A DNA stretch of 52,407 nt from SIG452 sp045631485 (GTDB taxonomy: Bacteria; Bacillota; Clostridia; UMGS1840), in contig JAZQUU010000014.1 of NCBI GenBank assembly GCA_045631485.1, forward strand, positions 1-52,407, in the 5' to 3' direction. The notes below the pieces were generated by a model, which had not been told where the DNA came from, did not search any database, and worked only from the letters and a program-made list of their open reading frames with translations. Made by a program: the position numbers and the translations under genes. How positions within the stretch are numbered: the stretch's first letter is position 1; every line of letters begins with the position of its first letter. Shown piece after piece: positions 1 through 8,515 of this stretch.

Positions 1-1
1 A

Positions 2-778
2 GAATCCTTGGAAAAGATTGCAAATGTATATCGCATTGTTGTGAAGGCAGGCGTATATAAGGCATCCAGCATAAAAGTTGCAGAAGCAGCAAAAGTCATA
101 GAGAATTCTCAGCGAGATATCAACATTGCTTTTATGAATGAGCTCTCCATTATTTTCAACAAAATGGGCATTGATACCAAAGCGGTTTTGGAAGCTGCCG
201 GTACCAAATGGAATTTCTTAAAATTCTTCCCCGGTCTGGTAGGCGGGCATTGTATCGGCGTGGATCCCTATTATCTGACCTATAAGGCGGAACAGTTGGG
301 TTATCACAGTAAAATTATTCTGTCAGGCAGAACCATTAACGATGATATGGGTAAATACGTGGCAGAAAATATTATCAAAAATTTAATTCGGGCAGATATT
401 TCCATTAAACACGCAAAAGTGGCACTGCTTGGCTTTACCTTTAAAGAAAACTGTCCCGACACCCGTAATACCAGAGTGATTGATATTATGAACGAACTGG
501 CAGAATATGATGTGGTTCCGTTGGTGTATGACCCGGTTGCAGACAAGGGTGAGGCTTTGCACGAATACGGTATTGAATTTGCGTCATTGGATGATATCAA
601 GGATGTGGATTGCTTGATTATTGCGGTAGGTCATGAAGAATTTATGAAAATGAGCCTTTCTGATTTTGACAAATTCTTTAAAGATGTTCCCAACAATCAA
701 AAAGTGCTGGTGGATATCAAAGGCGTATTAAACAGAAAAGAAGCAGAAGGCTTAGATTATAACTATTGGAGATTATAA
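2..778 (+). CDS. UDP-sugar 6-dehydrogenase (WbpO/TviB/WecC type), 3' part
   Basis: NAD-dependent oxidation of a UDP-HexNAc (or UDP-hexose) to the uronic acid in the cytoplasm, supplying a capsule precursor. The reading frame is open to the window edge, so the 5' part (roughly the first 170 residues with the NAD-binding Rossmann fold) is missing; the TTG at 8 is not the true start. Visible are the central helix with the conserved Lys and Asn (KVIENSQRD), the active-site segment GGHCIGVDPYY with the catalytic Cys, and the C-terminal UDP-binding domain (LGFTFKENCPDTRN). It ends 4 bp before a WbpP-like epimerase, which points to UDP-GalNAc as substrate (UDP-GalNAcA product). The UDP-ManNAc and UDP-GlcNAc alternatives cannot be excluded from sequence alone. 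Confidence 0.9.
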   Translation, partial: ESLEKIANVYRIVVKAGVYKASSIKVAEAAKVIENSQRDINIAFMNELSIIFNKMGIDTKAVLEAAGTKWNFLKFFPGLVGGHCIGVDPYYLTYKAEQLGYHSKIILSGRTINDDMGKYVAENIIKNLIRADISIKHAKVALLGFTFKENCPDTRNTRVIDIMNELAEYDVVPLVYDPVADKGEALHEYGIEFASLDDIKDVDCLIIAVGHEEFMKMSLSDFDKFFKDVPNNQKVLVDIKGVLNRKEAEGLDYNYWRL

Positions 779-782
779 GATT

Positions 783-1757
783 ATGGGTTATAAAGATTTG
801 AAGTTTCCTGAAGGGTCACGTTTTTTGGTCACAGGAGGAGCCGGATTTATTGGATCCAACATCTGTGAAGCCATTTTAAATATGGGATTTTTTGTGCGTT
901 GTCTGGACGATTTTTCCACGGGAAAACGGGAAAATATTGCTCCCTTTTTAGAAAATCCCAATTTTGAATTGATAGAAGGGGATATCCGTGATTTAGACAC
1001 CTGTATGAAAGCCTGCGAAGGGATTGACTATGTGTCTCACCAGGCAGCCTGGGGAAGTGTACCCAGAAGCATTGAGATGCCTTTGCTGTATGAAGATATC
1101 AATATTGGCGGAACGCTCAATATGATGGAAGCGGCAAGACAGAACAATGTGAAAAAATTTGTGTATGCTTCCAGCTCCTCTGTGTACGGGGATGAGCCGA
1201 ATCTTCCCAAAACAGAAGACCGTGTGGGAAAGGTACTTTCTCCCTATGCCCTCACTAAGAAAACCAATGAAGAATACGGCAGACTTTATACCAAACTGTA
1301 TGGTCTGCAAACAGTTGGCTTTCGTTATTTTAACGTGTTCGGACGGCGTCAGGACCCTCACGGCTACTATGCAGCGGTGATTCCAAAATTTGTGAAGGCG
1401 CTGTTAAACGATGAAGCTCCTACCATCAATGGAGACGGCAAACAGTCTCGTGATTTCACTTATATCGAAAACGTGATTGAAGCCAATTTAAAAGGAATGC
1501 TGTCAGGGCCTGAAGCCGCAGGAGAAGCGTTCAATGTGGCATACGGAGGTCAGGAATATCTGATTGATTTGTATTATAAGCTTTGCGAACTGTTGGGCAA
1601 GAAGATTGAACCCAATTTCGGACCCGACAGAGCAGGTGATATCAAGCACTCCAATGCAGATATCACCAAAGCAAGAAAACTGTTGGGCTATGACCCCGAT
1701 TATGATTTTGCCCGCGGTATTGAATTGGCGGTAGATTGGTACCGTGAAAATTTGTAA
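783..1757 (+). CDS. NAD-dependent UDP-GlcNAc 4-epimerase (WbpP-like SDR)
   Basis: Extended short-chain dehydrogenase/reductase that interconverts UDP-GlcNAc and UDP-GalNAc (or the corresponding uronic acids). The protein has 324 residues, normal for WbpP/TviC/Gne enzymes. The NAD-binding GGAGFIG lies at residues 18-24, the catalytic Ser at SSS 131-133, and YALTK gives Tyr155/Lys159. The GFRYFNVFG and SRDFTYIENV segments are typical of this subgroup. It follows the dehydrogenase by 4 bp and is clearly in the same transcript. In the Pseudomonas O6 and Vi-antigen pathways this pair makes UDP-GalNAcA, which is the inferred product here. The identity as an SDR epimerase is firm; the exact substrate is inferred from the neighbour. 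Confidence 0.88.
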   Translation: MGYKDLKFPEGSRFLVTGGAGFIGSNICEAILNMGFFVRCLDDFSTGKRENIAPFLENPNFELIEGDIRDLDTCMKACEGIDYVSHQAAWGSVPRSIEMPLLYEDINIGGTLNMMEAARQNNVKKFVYASSSSVYGDEPNLPKTEDRVGKVLSPYALTKKTNEEYGRLYTKLYGLQTVGFRYFNVFGRRQDPHGYYAAVIPKFVKALLNDEAPTINGDGKQSRDFTYIENVIEANLKGMLSGPEAAGEAFNVAYGGQEYLIDLYYKLCELLGKKIEPNFGPDRAGDIKHSNADITKARKLLGYDPDYDFARGIELAVDWYRENL

Positions 1758-1800
1758 TGATTTCAATTTTTTAAAAAATGTTAGTAACAGAGGTTAATGT

Positions 1801-2907
1801 ATGACACCTTATGTATTTATGATTCTGGTATGGGTAGTGCTGTTTTACTACCTGCTGTACCAAAATGAAGGGATTTCGGAAGAAGGCTTGGAAAAGCGAA
1901 GAAAAGCCTTTGTTTGGCTTTCCGGGATGACGCTGTTTGTGATTATTGGCTTCCGAAATTATAACGTGGGGATTGATACTCCTCGATATTTAAGCAGATA
2001 TCACGCATCCACCTATTATGATTGGGAGATGTTTACTCACTGGGATTTATGGTTGGAAAAGGAATACGGCTTTACCTTGGTTGGGAAACTTCTGTATGAC
2101 CTTCATGTTTCGGATACGATTTATTTGATGCTGTATGGACTTTTTATTGCTATTTGTATCTCCAAGCTGGTATATAAATACAGCAAGAATCCGTTTTGGG
2201 GATTTTATTTAAACACCACCATCGGTCTTTTTACTATGTCAATGTCCGGGATGCGCCAAGCAATAGCCTGTTGTATCTGCTGGTTGGCTATGGATTACAT
2301 CCTGGAGAAAAAGCCATGGCGATTTGTCTTGATGGTTCTTTTGGCATCCACCTTCCATCAGTCTGCAATTTTCTTTTTGGTGTTTTATTTCGCTCGTTAC
2401 ATCAAGATTAAAAAAATCAGCGGATGGATCTTTGCCGGTATTTCGGTTGCCTGCATATTCCTACGTTCATTTTTTACTCCTATATTGGAATATTTCTTAC
2501 CTGAAAAATATGAAATTTACGGACTGGTTAGTGATAAGCATCAGGTCAATCCGTTGTTGGTTGCCGTTGCCTTGTTAATCCCTATGTTCTGTTTGTTTTT
2601 CTGGGAAAGAAGAAAAATCAAAGATGACAAGGAAGAAAGATTCTACTCGCTTTGTTATGCGGGTTCATTCGCTTATGCTATCATTCAGGTATTGTCTCTT
2701 TCTTCCAATATGATAGGACGAATGAATCAGTATTTTTATATTTTTAACGTGATTTTATTGGGAAATATTATCACCGATATCGAAGACAGAAACACACGTT
2801 ATATTGCTTCGGCGTTTGCAATTCTTCTGCCGGGCTATATGTTCTTTAAATCTATGAGTTTGGGGATTTCTCCCTATTATTTCTTTTGGCAAGTATACGG
2901 TTCGTAA
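1801..2907 (+). CDS. EpsG-family polysaccharide polymerase
   Basis: Polytopic membrane protein of 368 residues with about ten hydrophobic segments. The conserved N-terminal region (FRNYNVGIDTPRY after the second segment) is the hallmark of the EpsG family, Wzy-like proteins thought to polymerise oligosaccharide repeat units at the membrane. The start ATG is preceded by an AGAGG ribosome binding site. It sits between the nucleotide-sugar genes and two glycosyltransferases and 9 bp before the next gene, which supports a role in capsule assembly. The polymerase role is inferred from family and context; the family itself has little direct biochemistry. Confidence 0.82.
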   Translation: MTPYVFMILVWVVLFYYLLYQNEGISEEGLEKRRKAFVWLSGMTLFVIIGFRNYNVGIDTPRYLSRYHASTYYDWEMFTHWDLWLEKEYGFTLVGKLLYDLHVSDTIYLMLYGLFIAICISKLVYKYSKNPFWGFYLNTTIGLFTMSMSGMRQAIACCICWLAMDYILEKKPWRFVLMVLLASTFHQSAIFFLVFYFARYIKIKKISGWIFAGISVACIFLRSFFTPILEYFLPEKYEIYGLVSDKHQVNPLLVAVALLIPMFCLFFWERRKIKDDKEERFYSLCYAGSFAYAIIQVLSLSSNMIGRMNQYFYIFNVILLGNIITDIEDRNTRYIASAFAILLPGYMFFKSMSLGISPYYFFWQVYGS

Positions 2908-2919
2908 AGGAGAATTGTG

Positions 2920-4179
2920 ATGAAAGTTATCTGGATTTTGAATTCTCCCATCGGGAGAATCTCCGAGGTTTTGCAATTAAGCCGTGCCCAAAGTGGCACC
3001 TGGATAGATGAAGCAATGCATTCTCTGCTGCATGCAGATGATGCTGCGAAGCTTACGGTTCTGACCACTGCACCTATCAAAGAAACCCGCAGAAAAACTG
3101 AGGGCAGGGTGGAATATGTGTGCTTAAATGCAGGCAGATGTCCTCGGGGCAAGAGCACTAAAGGCTCTAAGCTGAACATCTGGATTTCAGAAATTGAGCG
3201 AATCAATCCCGACTTGATTCACATCTGGGGAACCGAATATTCCATTGGGTACGATTTGGGAGAGAAAATCAAAAACATTCCCATTGTGTATCGGATTCAG
3301 GGTGCCATCAACGCTATCAGCAAGTATCCCAACGGAAATTTATCTGTTGGCAAAATGAAAAAGGAGCTTTCCTTTTTTGATGGCTTAAAAGCCAATAAAT
3401 ATATCAAGGATTCCATCTTTATGGAAAAGCAGGCAGAATTGGAGCTTCGGATGATTGCGAATTCTGCTGCCATTTTTTCCGATAATGAATGGGCACTGAT
3501 GCAGTACCGGATGAAAATCCCCGAGCTTCCCATTTATTATGATCAGCTTCCTATCCGAAAAGTTTTCTTTGAAAACATCTGGGAACTTGATAAAGCAACC
3601 CCGCATAGCTTGTTTTGCTTAGCGGGACGAACCGCTTACAAGGGACTTCATCAGGCGGTTGAAGCTGTGGCATTATTAAAAGAAGAATATCCCGATATTT
3701 TACTTCGAATTCCCGGAAGTATTGCTTCTCGCAATCCCAAATGGTTGTTTGAACCTACATATATTACTTATTTAAAAAAGCTAATCAAAAAATACGGATT
3801 AGAAAAGAATGTGGAATTTTTAGGCGCATTATCCTCCGAGCAGATGGCAGAATATATGCTGAAAAGCCAAGTTTTTATTATGCCTTCTGTCATCGAAAAT
3901 GAGTCTGCCACCTTAAGAGAGGCAATGACTATGGGAATGCCTGTGGTTTCTGCCTTTGTGGGAGACATTTATGAGGTGGTGGTGCATGGGGAAACCGGAC
4001 TTTTGTACCGCTACGAAGAATATGAGCATCTGGCATATTTTGTGAAACAGCTGTTTGACGAGCCTCAATTTGCGGAACAAATGGGAAAACGCGCAAGTGC
4101 ATTGATCAAAGAACAATATCAAAATCACGACTATGGTAAAATGCTTTGTGATATTTATCAAAAAGTATTGAAGCAGTAG
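2920..4179 (+). CDS. GT4-type glycosyltransferase
   Basis: GT-B fold glycosyltransferase of about 419 residues, probably cytoplasmic or peripheral at the membrane, adding one sugar of the repeat unit. The C-terminal donor domain contains AGRTAYKGLHQAVEA, the GSI/FLGAL region and the EX7E motif in ENESATLREAM followed by a GMPVV loop, all typical of glycosyl transferases group 1. The ATG at 2920 is preferred over the GTG at 2917 because it is 7 nt from an AAAGGAGAA site. Acceptor and donor sugars cannot be read from the sequence. Confidence 0.88.
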   Translation: MKVIWILNSPIGRISEVLQLSRAQSGTWIDEAMHSLLHADDAAKLTVLTTAPIKETRRKTEGRVEYVCLNAGRCPRGKSTKGSKLNIWISEIERINPDLIHIWGTEYSIGYDLGEKIKNIPIVYRIQGAINAISKYPNGNLSVGKMKKELSFFDGLKANKYIKDSIFMEKQAELELRMIANSAAIFSDNEWALMQYRMKIPELPIYYDQLPIRKVFFENIWELDKATPHSLFCLAGRTAYKGLHQAVEAVALLKEEYPDILLRIPGSIASRNPKWLFEPTYITYLKKLIKKYGLEKNVEFLGALSSEQMAEYMLKSQVFIMPSVIENESATLREAMTMGMPVVSAFVGDIYEVVVHGETGLLYRYEEYEHLAYFVKQLFDEPQFAEQMGKRASALIKEQYQNHDYGKMLCDIYQKVLKQ

Positions 4180-4204
4180 TTTACAAAGAGAGGAGGTAGC
4201 GTTT

Positions 4205-5374
4205 ATGAAGGTAACTTTTTTCAGTAATGTAATGTCGCATCATCAAAAGCCCTTTTGCGAAAGAATGTATCAGAGGCTGGGAGACGACTTTCGGTTTGTG
4301 GTGATGAAAAACATTAAAGAAGAACGAAAAAAGCTGGGTTATTCCACCTACGAAGGAGAGCAGATTCCCTATCTGATAAACGTGAGCCACTCTCCCGAAC
4401 ATTATCAGCTTGCAAAACAGCTCGCCATTGAGAGCGACACGGTGATTTTCGGTTCAGCCCATCCGGAGTTGTTGGCGGAACGCATTTCCCAAAATAAGCT
4501 GACTTTTTTATATACCGAACGCTTGTTTAAACGAGGAAGACTTTCTCTGCTTCGTCCCGATATTCGTCGTAATTTGAAGATTCGCTATCAGCAGACGGGC
4601 AATCATTCAAACTTTTATATGCTATCTGCCAGTGCCTTTACTCCTTATGATTTGAGCTTGTTAAACTGTTTTTTGGGAAAATGCTACCGTTGGGGATATT
4701 TCCCTGAATTTTTAACTTATGAAGCGGAAGCGCTTTTTGCCAAAAAGAAGCACGATATTCCCAAGCTTCTTTGGGTTGGCAGAATGATTGACTGGAAGCG
4801 CACAGCGGATGCTTTAAAAGTTGCCAAAAAGCTGTGCAGGCAAGGTTATCAATTTCAGCTGGATATCATTGGCACAGGTGTGCTGGAGGAAAAGCTGAAG
4901 GCTTGTGTTGTGAAAAACAGATTGGAACATTGTGTCACCTTTTTGGGGGCAATGCCGCCTGAGAAGGTGCGTAACTATATGGAGGAAGCCAACATCTTCC
5001 TTTTCACCTCCAACAAACGTGAGGGGTGGGGTGCTGTGCTAAACGAAGCGATGAACAGTGGTTGTGTTTGTGTGGTAAACAGTGTTATCGGTGCGGCACC
5101 GTATCTGGTGGAGAACGGCAAAAACGGACTGTTATACAGAGGTACAGCGGATTTTTATCAGAAGGTGAAAGGACTGCTTGAGCATCCCGAAGATTGGGAG
5201 AAAATGGGACAACAAGCCTATGAAACCCTGCGATTAGAATGGAACGTTGATGTTGCGGTAAATCGCTTTTTGAAGGCGGCTGAGCTGCTTTTAACAGAAG
5301 GAACTGTTTTAACAGTCCAGGACGGGCCGATGAGTTTGGCTCCTATGATAAAAGATAATTGGTACAAAGGATGA
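4205..5374 (+). CDS. GT4-type glycosyltransferase
   Basis: Second GT-B glycosyltransferase of the locus, 389 residues. The donor domain shows LLWVGRMIDWKR, the IIGTG turn, FLGAMPPEKV, and the EX7E pair in REGWGAVLNEAMNSG. An AGGAGG site 8 nt upstream supports the start. The short C-terminal tail after LLL is characteristic of GT4 enzymes in capsule clusters. Its stop codon overlaps by ATGA with a short reading frame that is the remnant of a licD gene, so an additional LicD-type protein probably once followed it directly. Specificity is unknown. Confidence 0.88.
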   Translation: MKVTFFSNVMSHHQKPFCERMYQRLGDDFRFVVMKNIKEERKKLGYSTYEGEQIPYLINVSHSPEHYQLAKQLAIESDTVIFGSAHPELLAERISQNKLTFLYTERLFKRGRLSLLRPDIRRNLKIRYQQTGNHSNFYMLSASAFTPYDLSLLNCFLGKCYRWGYFPEFLTYEAEALFAKKKHDIPKLLWVGRMIDWKRTADALKVAKKLCRQGYQFQLDIIGTGVLEEKLKACVVKNRLEHCVTFLGAMPPEKVRNYMEEANIFLFTSNKREGWGAVLNEAMNSGCVCVVNSVIGAAPYLVENGKNGLLYRGTADFYQKVKGLLEHPEDWEKMGQQAYETLRLEWNVDVAVNRFLKAAELLLTEGTVLTVQDGPMSLAPMIKDNWYKG

Positions 5375-5439
5375 GTGTGATGCAAACCTATAAAATCGGT
5401 GAATATGATATCAAAGAAGTGCAGGCGGTTATTCTGTAG
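5371..5439 (+). pseudogene. licD remnant (first ~22 codons only)
   Basis: A reading frame beginning with the ATG that overlaps the upstream stop encodes a peptide containing YKIGEYDI and, four residues on, QAV, then stops at TAG. The intact LicD at 10118 begins with the same YKIGEYDI block and QAV at the same spacing, and the DNA matches closely over this stretch. No LicD catalytic motif follows in this frame. The likely reading is a decayed licD left behind when the downstream licD-GDPD-cytidylyltransferase module was inserted or recombined. A functional leader peptide is less likely. Confidence 0.72.
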
Positions 5440-5483
5440 GATTGTTTATAGAATTCACACAAGTGGAAAACAGAGGGGATAGT

Positions 5484-6311
5484 ATGTATCAGAATTTAGA
5501 AGAACTTCAAAAGGAGCAAAAGAATATTCTGGATGCAATTGTGGATATTTGTGACCGGAATCATTTAAGGTATTTCCTGGTAGCCGGAACCCTGCTGGGT
5601 GCCGTTCGTCATCGGGATATTATTCCTTGGGATGATGATGTTGATATTGGTATGCCCAGAAGTGATTATAATAAATTTTTGAAAATCGCAGGGGATTTGC
5701 TGCCTAAGCATTTGTTTGTGCAAACTTATGAAACCGATCCCGAATATATGCAGAATTTTGCCAAGGTGCGAAACAGCGAAACCACTCATGTGGAACATCC
5801 TGTGAAGCATCTTAAGATGAATCATGGTGTTTATGTGGATATTTTTCCTTATGACGGAGTTCCAAAAGGGTTAAAAATGCAGTATCTTCACAATAAAAGA
5901 ATTGTATTTCAATGTGTTTTAATCCGTTATTTTTGGGATACTCCCTATGTGGAGAAAAGTGGTCTCAGGAAGCTTGTGAAGGGCGTTTTATCTATGTTCA
6001 CGAACAAGCAGAAATTACAGAGAAAGCTGGATAAAATTTTATCCAAATATGATTATGATAAGTCCGAAACGGTTGGAAGCTTATTATCCGGTTATAAAAT
6101 GAAAACTTATGTTCCAAGGGAAGTGTATGAGGAGGTTATGCCGCTTCCGTTTGGCGAGAAATCCTACCGTTGCCCGAAAAATTATGAGGCTGTTTTGATA
6201 AAAATTTATCGTGATTATATGCAGCTGCCTCCCGTGGAAAAAAGAGGTGTCCGTCACAATATCGAAATTTCTGACCTGACAAGAAGTTATCGGGAGTATC
6301 TGCAACAATAA
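5484..6311 (+). CDS. LicD-family phosphotransferase (copy 1)
   Basis: LicD/fukutin-type nucleotidyltransferase-fold enzyme of 275 residues that moves a phospho-alcohol (phosphocholine in LicD1/2, polyol phosphate in other members) from a CDP carrier onto a glycan. The signature is present: AGTLLGAVRH, then PWDDDVDIG with the metal-binding acidic residues, then MPRSDY near residues 30-65, and the C-terminal Tyr/Pro-rich segment ending in YMQLPP. The ATG at 5484 follows GAGGGG by 5 nt and is preferred over the TTG at 5442, which overlaps the licD remnant region. It is followed at once by the GDPD protein and a TagD-like cytidylyltransferase, the expected source of its CDP-linked donor. Confidence 0.87.
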   Translation: MYQNLEELQKEQKNILDAIVDICDRNHLRYFLVAGTLLGAVRHRDIIPWDDDVDIGMPRSDYNKFLKIAGDLLPKHLFVQTYETDPEYMQNFAKVRNSETTHVEHPVKHLKMNHGVYVDIFPYDGVPKGLKMQYLHNKRIVFQCVLIRYFWDTPYVEKSGLRKLVKGVLSMFTNKQKLQRKLDKILSKYDYDKSETVGSLLSGYKMKTYVPREVYEEVMPLPFGEKSYRCPKNYEAVLIKIYRDYMQLPPVEKRGVRHNIEISDLTRSYREYLQQ

Positions 6312-6324
6312 AGGTGGTGTGGAG

Positions 6325-8031
6325 ATGTTAAAACAACTGCAAAGCAAGTGGAGAGGGGTGGCTGTGCGGCTTGCAGACAGCAAGCGAAGCCTCGCTTTAT
6401 TTGGTAAGAACTACGGGGTGACACTGCCTTTTGTTAAAACAAAAATTGTGAATCCCCCTGCTGTTATCGGAATTTACCCCAAGGGAGGAGAATCTCAGTT
6501 TATCTGGATTGATTTGGACAAACATTCCCACATTTTATCTGCCTATTATAACGAGAACAGCAGATTGCTGCCTTTTATCAAAAAAATAGGGAATGCTGTG
6601 CCCGTGTTTTACACCAAGCATTATCCCACCGCTGTGGAGCTTTTGTTTCGCTTAAAAACAGAGCAGATAACGGATTGCTTTATTGCGTCTGACGATTTGG
6701 AGATTATCACTGCCTGCTATCAGGAATATCCTCAGGTGGGAAGAGTCTGGTGCGTGCCGGAGAATACAGAACCGGATGCCGTTGTGAAAACTGCTCATTC
6801 TTATCAGGTGAATTTGGTTTGCACCCGTGAGGAATGGTGCAGTGAGCAGATATTTTATCTGAAGCAACGCTTGATTTCGGTTTGGCAATTTGCCAAAGAG
6901 AACAGTGCTGTTCTACTTCATCATCTGTTCATCAGCGGGTGTCGCGGTATTGTTACCGGGCAGCCGAAGCTGTTGGCAGAATTATTGGGCAGGCACAAGG
7001 AACTCCCTGCGGTGATTGCACCTCCTGTTATCATCGGGCATCGAGGAATTTCCTCCAATCAAAAATATATGGAAAACACATTGAGCACTGCGATAGAAAG
7101 CGTGAAACTGGGTGCCAACGTGATTGATATTGATACCCGCCTGACCAAAGACGGCAGACTGATTGCTTTTCACGGTTGGACGATTGACAGAATTCTAGAG
7201 GGAACCGGAGAGGTTCGCTCCTACACCTTGCAAGAGCTTCAGCAGATGAAATTCCGATATGGATTAAATCCGGAAGAAAAGGTGCTTCCATTGGAAGAAT
7301 TTTTTAAGAGGATGCTGGAAGAATTCTCCGGAAAGAAGCTGATGTTCACCTGCGAAATCGGTGGGGACATTGTGGAATCAGTAGAAAAATTAAAGGCAAT
7401 TCTGGATGCTTATCCCGTGATGCAGGACAAGCTGATGATTAAATGCAAAAACGGAAGATTCGGGTATGCAGAACTAAAAAAACAGCTTCCTTATCTTCCT
7501 GTCAGAAACTACATAAATGATGTGATTGCACCGGAAAATGCAAAAAAAGAAACCCTGCTTTCGTTAAATACTGCCTTGCATCAGAGAAATATTCCCTGGT
7601 GCGCAAAATACAGAAAATTTCATAGCGGCCTTTTAAAGCAGCTTCAGCTTCGTGGACACATTATTATTAAGTTGATGCAAAACACCGCAGAAAAAGTGAA
7701 GAATGATTTGTTTTCAGGAATCGAACTTTTGGTCACAGATGTGAATCTTGCCAGGGAGTTTGCATATAGCCTGAAAGCTGACCAAGAAATCCATTTAAGG
7801 ATTGGAGAGTGCATCACTCCTTCCGCTGTGCTGGAAGGTTGTGCAATTTCTCAAGAAACCGTGGCAGATGAAATCGGAATTTTGGAAAACGAAGCAGTGA
7901 TTTCGGTATCCAAAGGTCAGGTTTGTGCAATAAAAAAAGGCGTATGCCATATATATTTGAAAAAGAAAGCCGTTTATCAGGGAGTAACATACGAGGTGCT
8001 CTCCGATGCGGTGAAAATGATTGTAGAATAA
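6325..8031 (+). CDS. Double GDPD-like protein with Ig-like C-terminus
   Basis: A 568-residue protein with three parts. Residues ~90-230 resemble the second half of a glycerophosphodiester phosphodiesterase barrel (ending GCRGIVTGQPKLL) but have no HRG. Residues ~237-480 are a recognisable GDPD domain: IGHRG, ENT, IDIDTRLTKDG, FHGWTIDR, CEIGG and the closing GIELLVTD. The last ~80 residues resemble a Big_2 bacterial Ig-like fold. GDPDs hydrolyse glycerophosphodiesters to glycerol-3-phosphate, the substrate of the adjacent TagD-like enzyme, or could trim phosphoglycerol groups. The usual metal-binding ExD reads DxD and HD reads HG, so activity is uncertain. No signal peptide is visible. The ATG at 6325 sits 7 nt from AAGGTGG and is preferred over the GTG at 6319. 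Confidence 0.8.
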   Translation: MLKQLQSKWRGVAVRLADSKRSLALFGKNYGVTLPFVKTKIVNPPAVIGIYPKGGESQFIWIDLDKHSHILSAYYNENSRLLPFIKKIGNAVPVFYTKHYPTAVELLFRLKTEQITDCFIASDDLEIITACYQEYPQVGRVWCVPENTEPDAVVKTAHSYQVNLVCTREEWCSEQIFYLKQRLISVWQFAKENSAVLLHHLFISGCRGIVTGQPKLLAELLGRHKELPAVIAPPVIIGHRGISSNQKYMENTLSTAIESVKLGANVIDIDTRLTKDGRLIAFHGWTIDRILEGTGEVRSYTLQELQQMKFRYGLNPEEKVLPLEEFFKRMLEEFSGKKLMFTCEIGGDIVESVEKLKAILDAYPVMQDKLMIKCKNGRFGYAELKKQLPYLPVRNYINDVIAPENAKKETLLSLNTALHQRNIPWCAKYRKFHSGLLKQLQLRGHIIIKLMQNTAEKVKNDLFSGIELLVTDVNLAREFAYSLKADQEIHLRIGECITPSAVLEGCAISQETVADEIGILENEAVISVSKGQVCAIKKGVCHIYLKKKAVYQGVTYEVLSDAVKMIVE

Positions 8032-8041
8032 GGTGGAAAAG

Positions 8042-8473
8042 ATGGAAAAAAAGTATAAAATCGGTTATACCACGGGGGTGTTTGTCCTGTTTCATATCGG
8101 TCACTTAAACATCCTGAAAAAATCCAAGGAGCTGTGTGATTATCTGATTGTTGGGGTATCCACAGACGAATTGGTGCAGGAATATAAGAAGAAAACACCT
8201 ATGATTCCGTATTCGGAGCGTGTGGCGATTGTGGAAGCCATCAAATATGTGGACAAGGTGGTTCCCCAGACCTCCATGGATAAATTCAAGGCATGGGAGG
8301 AATTGCAGTTTGATGTGATGTTCCACGGAAACGACTGGAAAAACTCCAGCCTTTATAATGAAATTGAGGAAAAACTTTGCAGTGTCGGAGTGAATATTGA
8401 GTATTTTGAATATACCCAAAACACCTCCTCCACCAAATTGCAGGCTGCTATTGCAAAATTGAATGAGCAATAA
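8042..8473 (+). CDS. TagD-like cytidylyltransferase (copy 1, altered motifs)
   Basis: Nucleotidyltransferase of the glycerol-3-phosphate cytidylyltransferase family, 143 residues, expected to make CDP-glycerol or a related CDP-alcohol in the cytoplasm. The HxGH motif (HIGH), the STDEL segment and the ERVAIVEAIKYVD helix are intact. Three usually conserved sites differ from copy 2 at 10928 and from B. subtilis TagD: the Asp of the FD pair before HxGH is Val (GVFVLFHIGH), GDDW is GNDW, and the ISTT-type loop reads QNTSST. This could mean a different substrate or loss of activity. The ATG at 8042 is 9 bp beyond the alternative GTG at 8033 and gives the same length as copy 2. Confidence 0.85.
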   Translation: MEKKYKIGYTTGVFVLFHIGHLNILKKSKELCDYLIVGVSTDELVQEYKKKTPMIPYSERVAIVEAIKYVDKVVPQTSMDKFKAWEELQFDVMFHGNDWKNSSLYNEIEEKLCSVGVNIEYFEYTQNTSSTKLQAAIAKLNEQ

Positions 8474-8515
8474 CCTGAGTCTCTTTGTTTCAAAAATGAG
8501 TCTGGAGGTGCTCCT

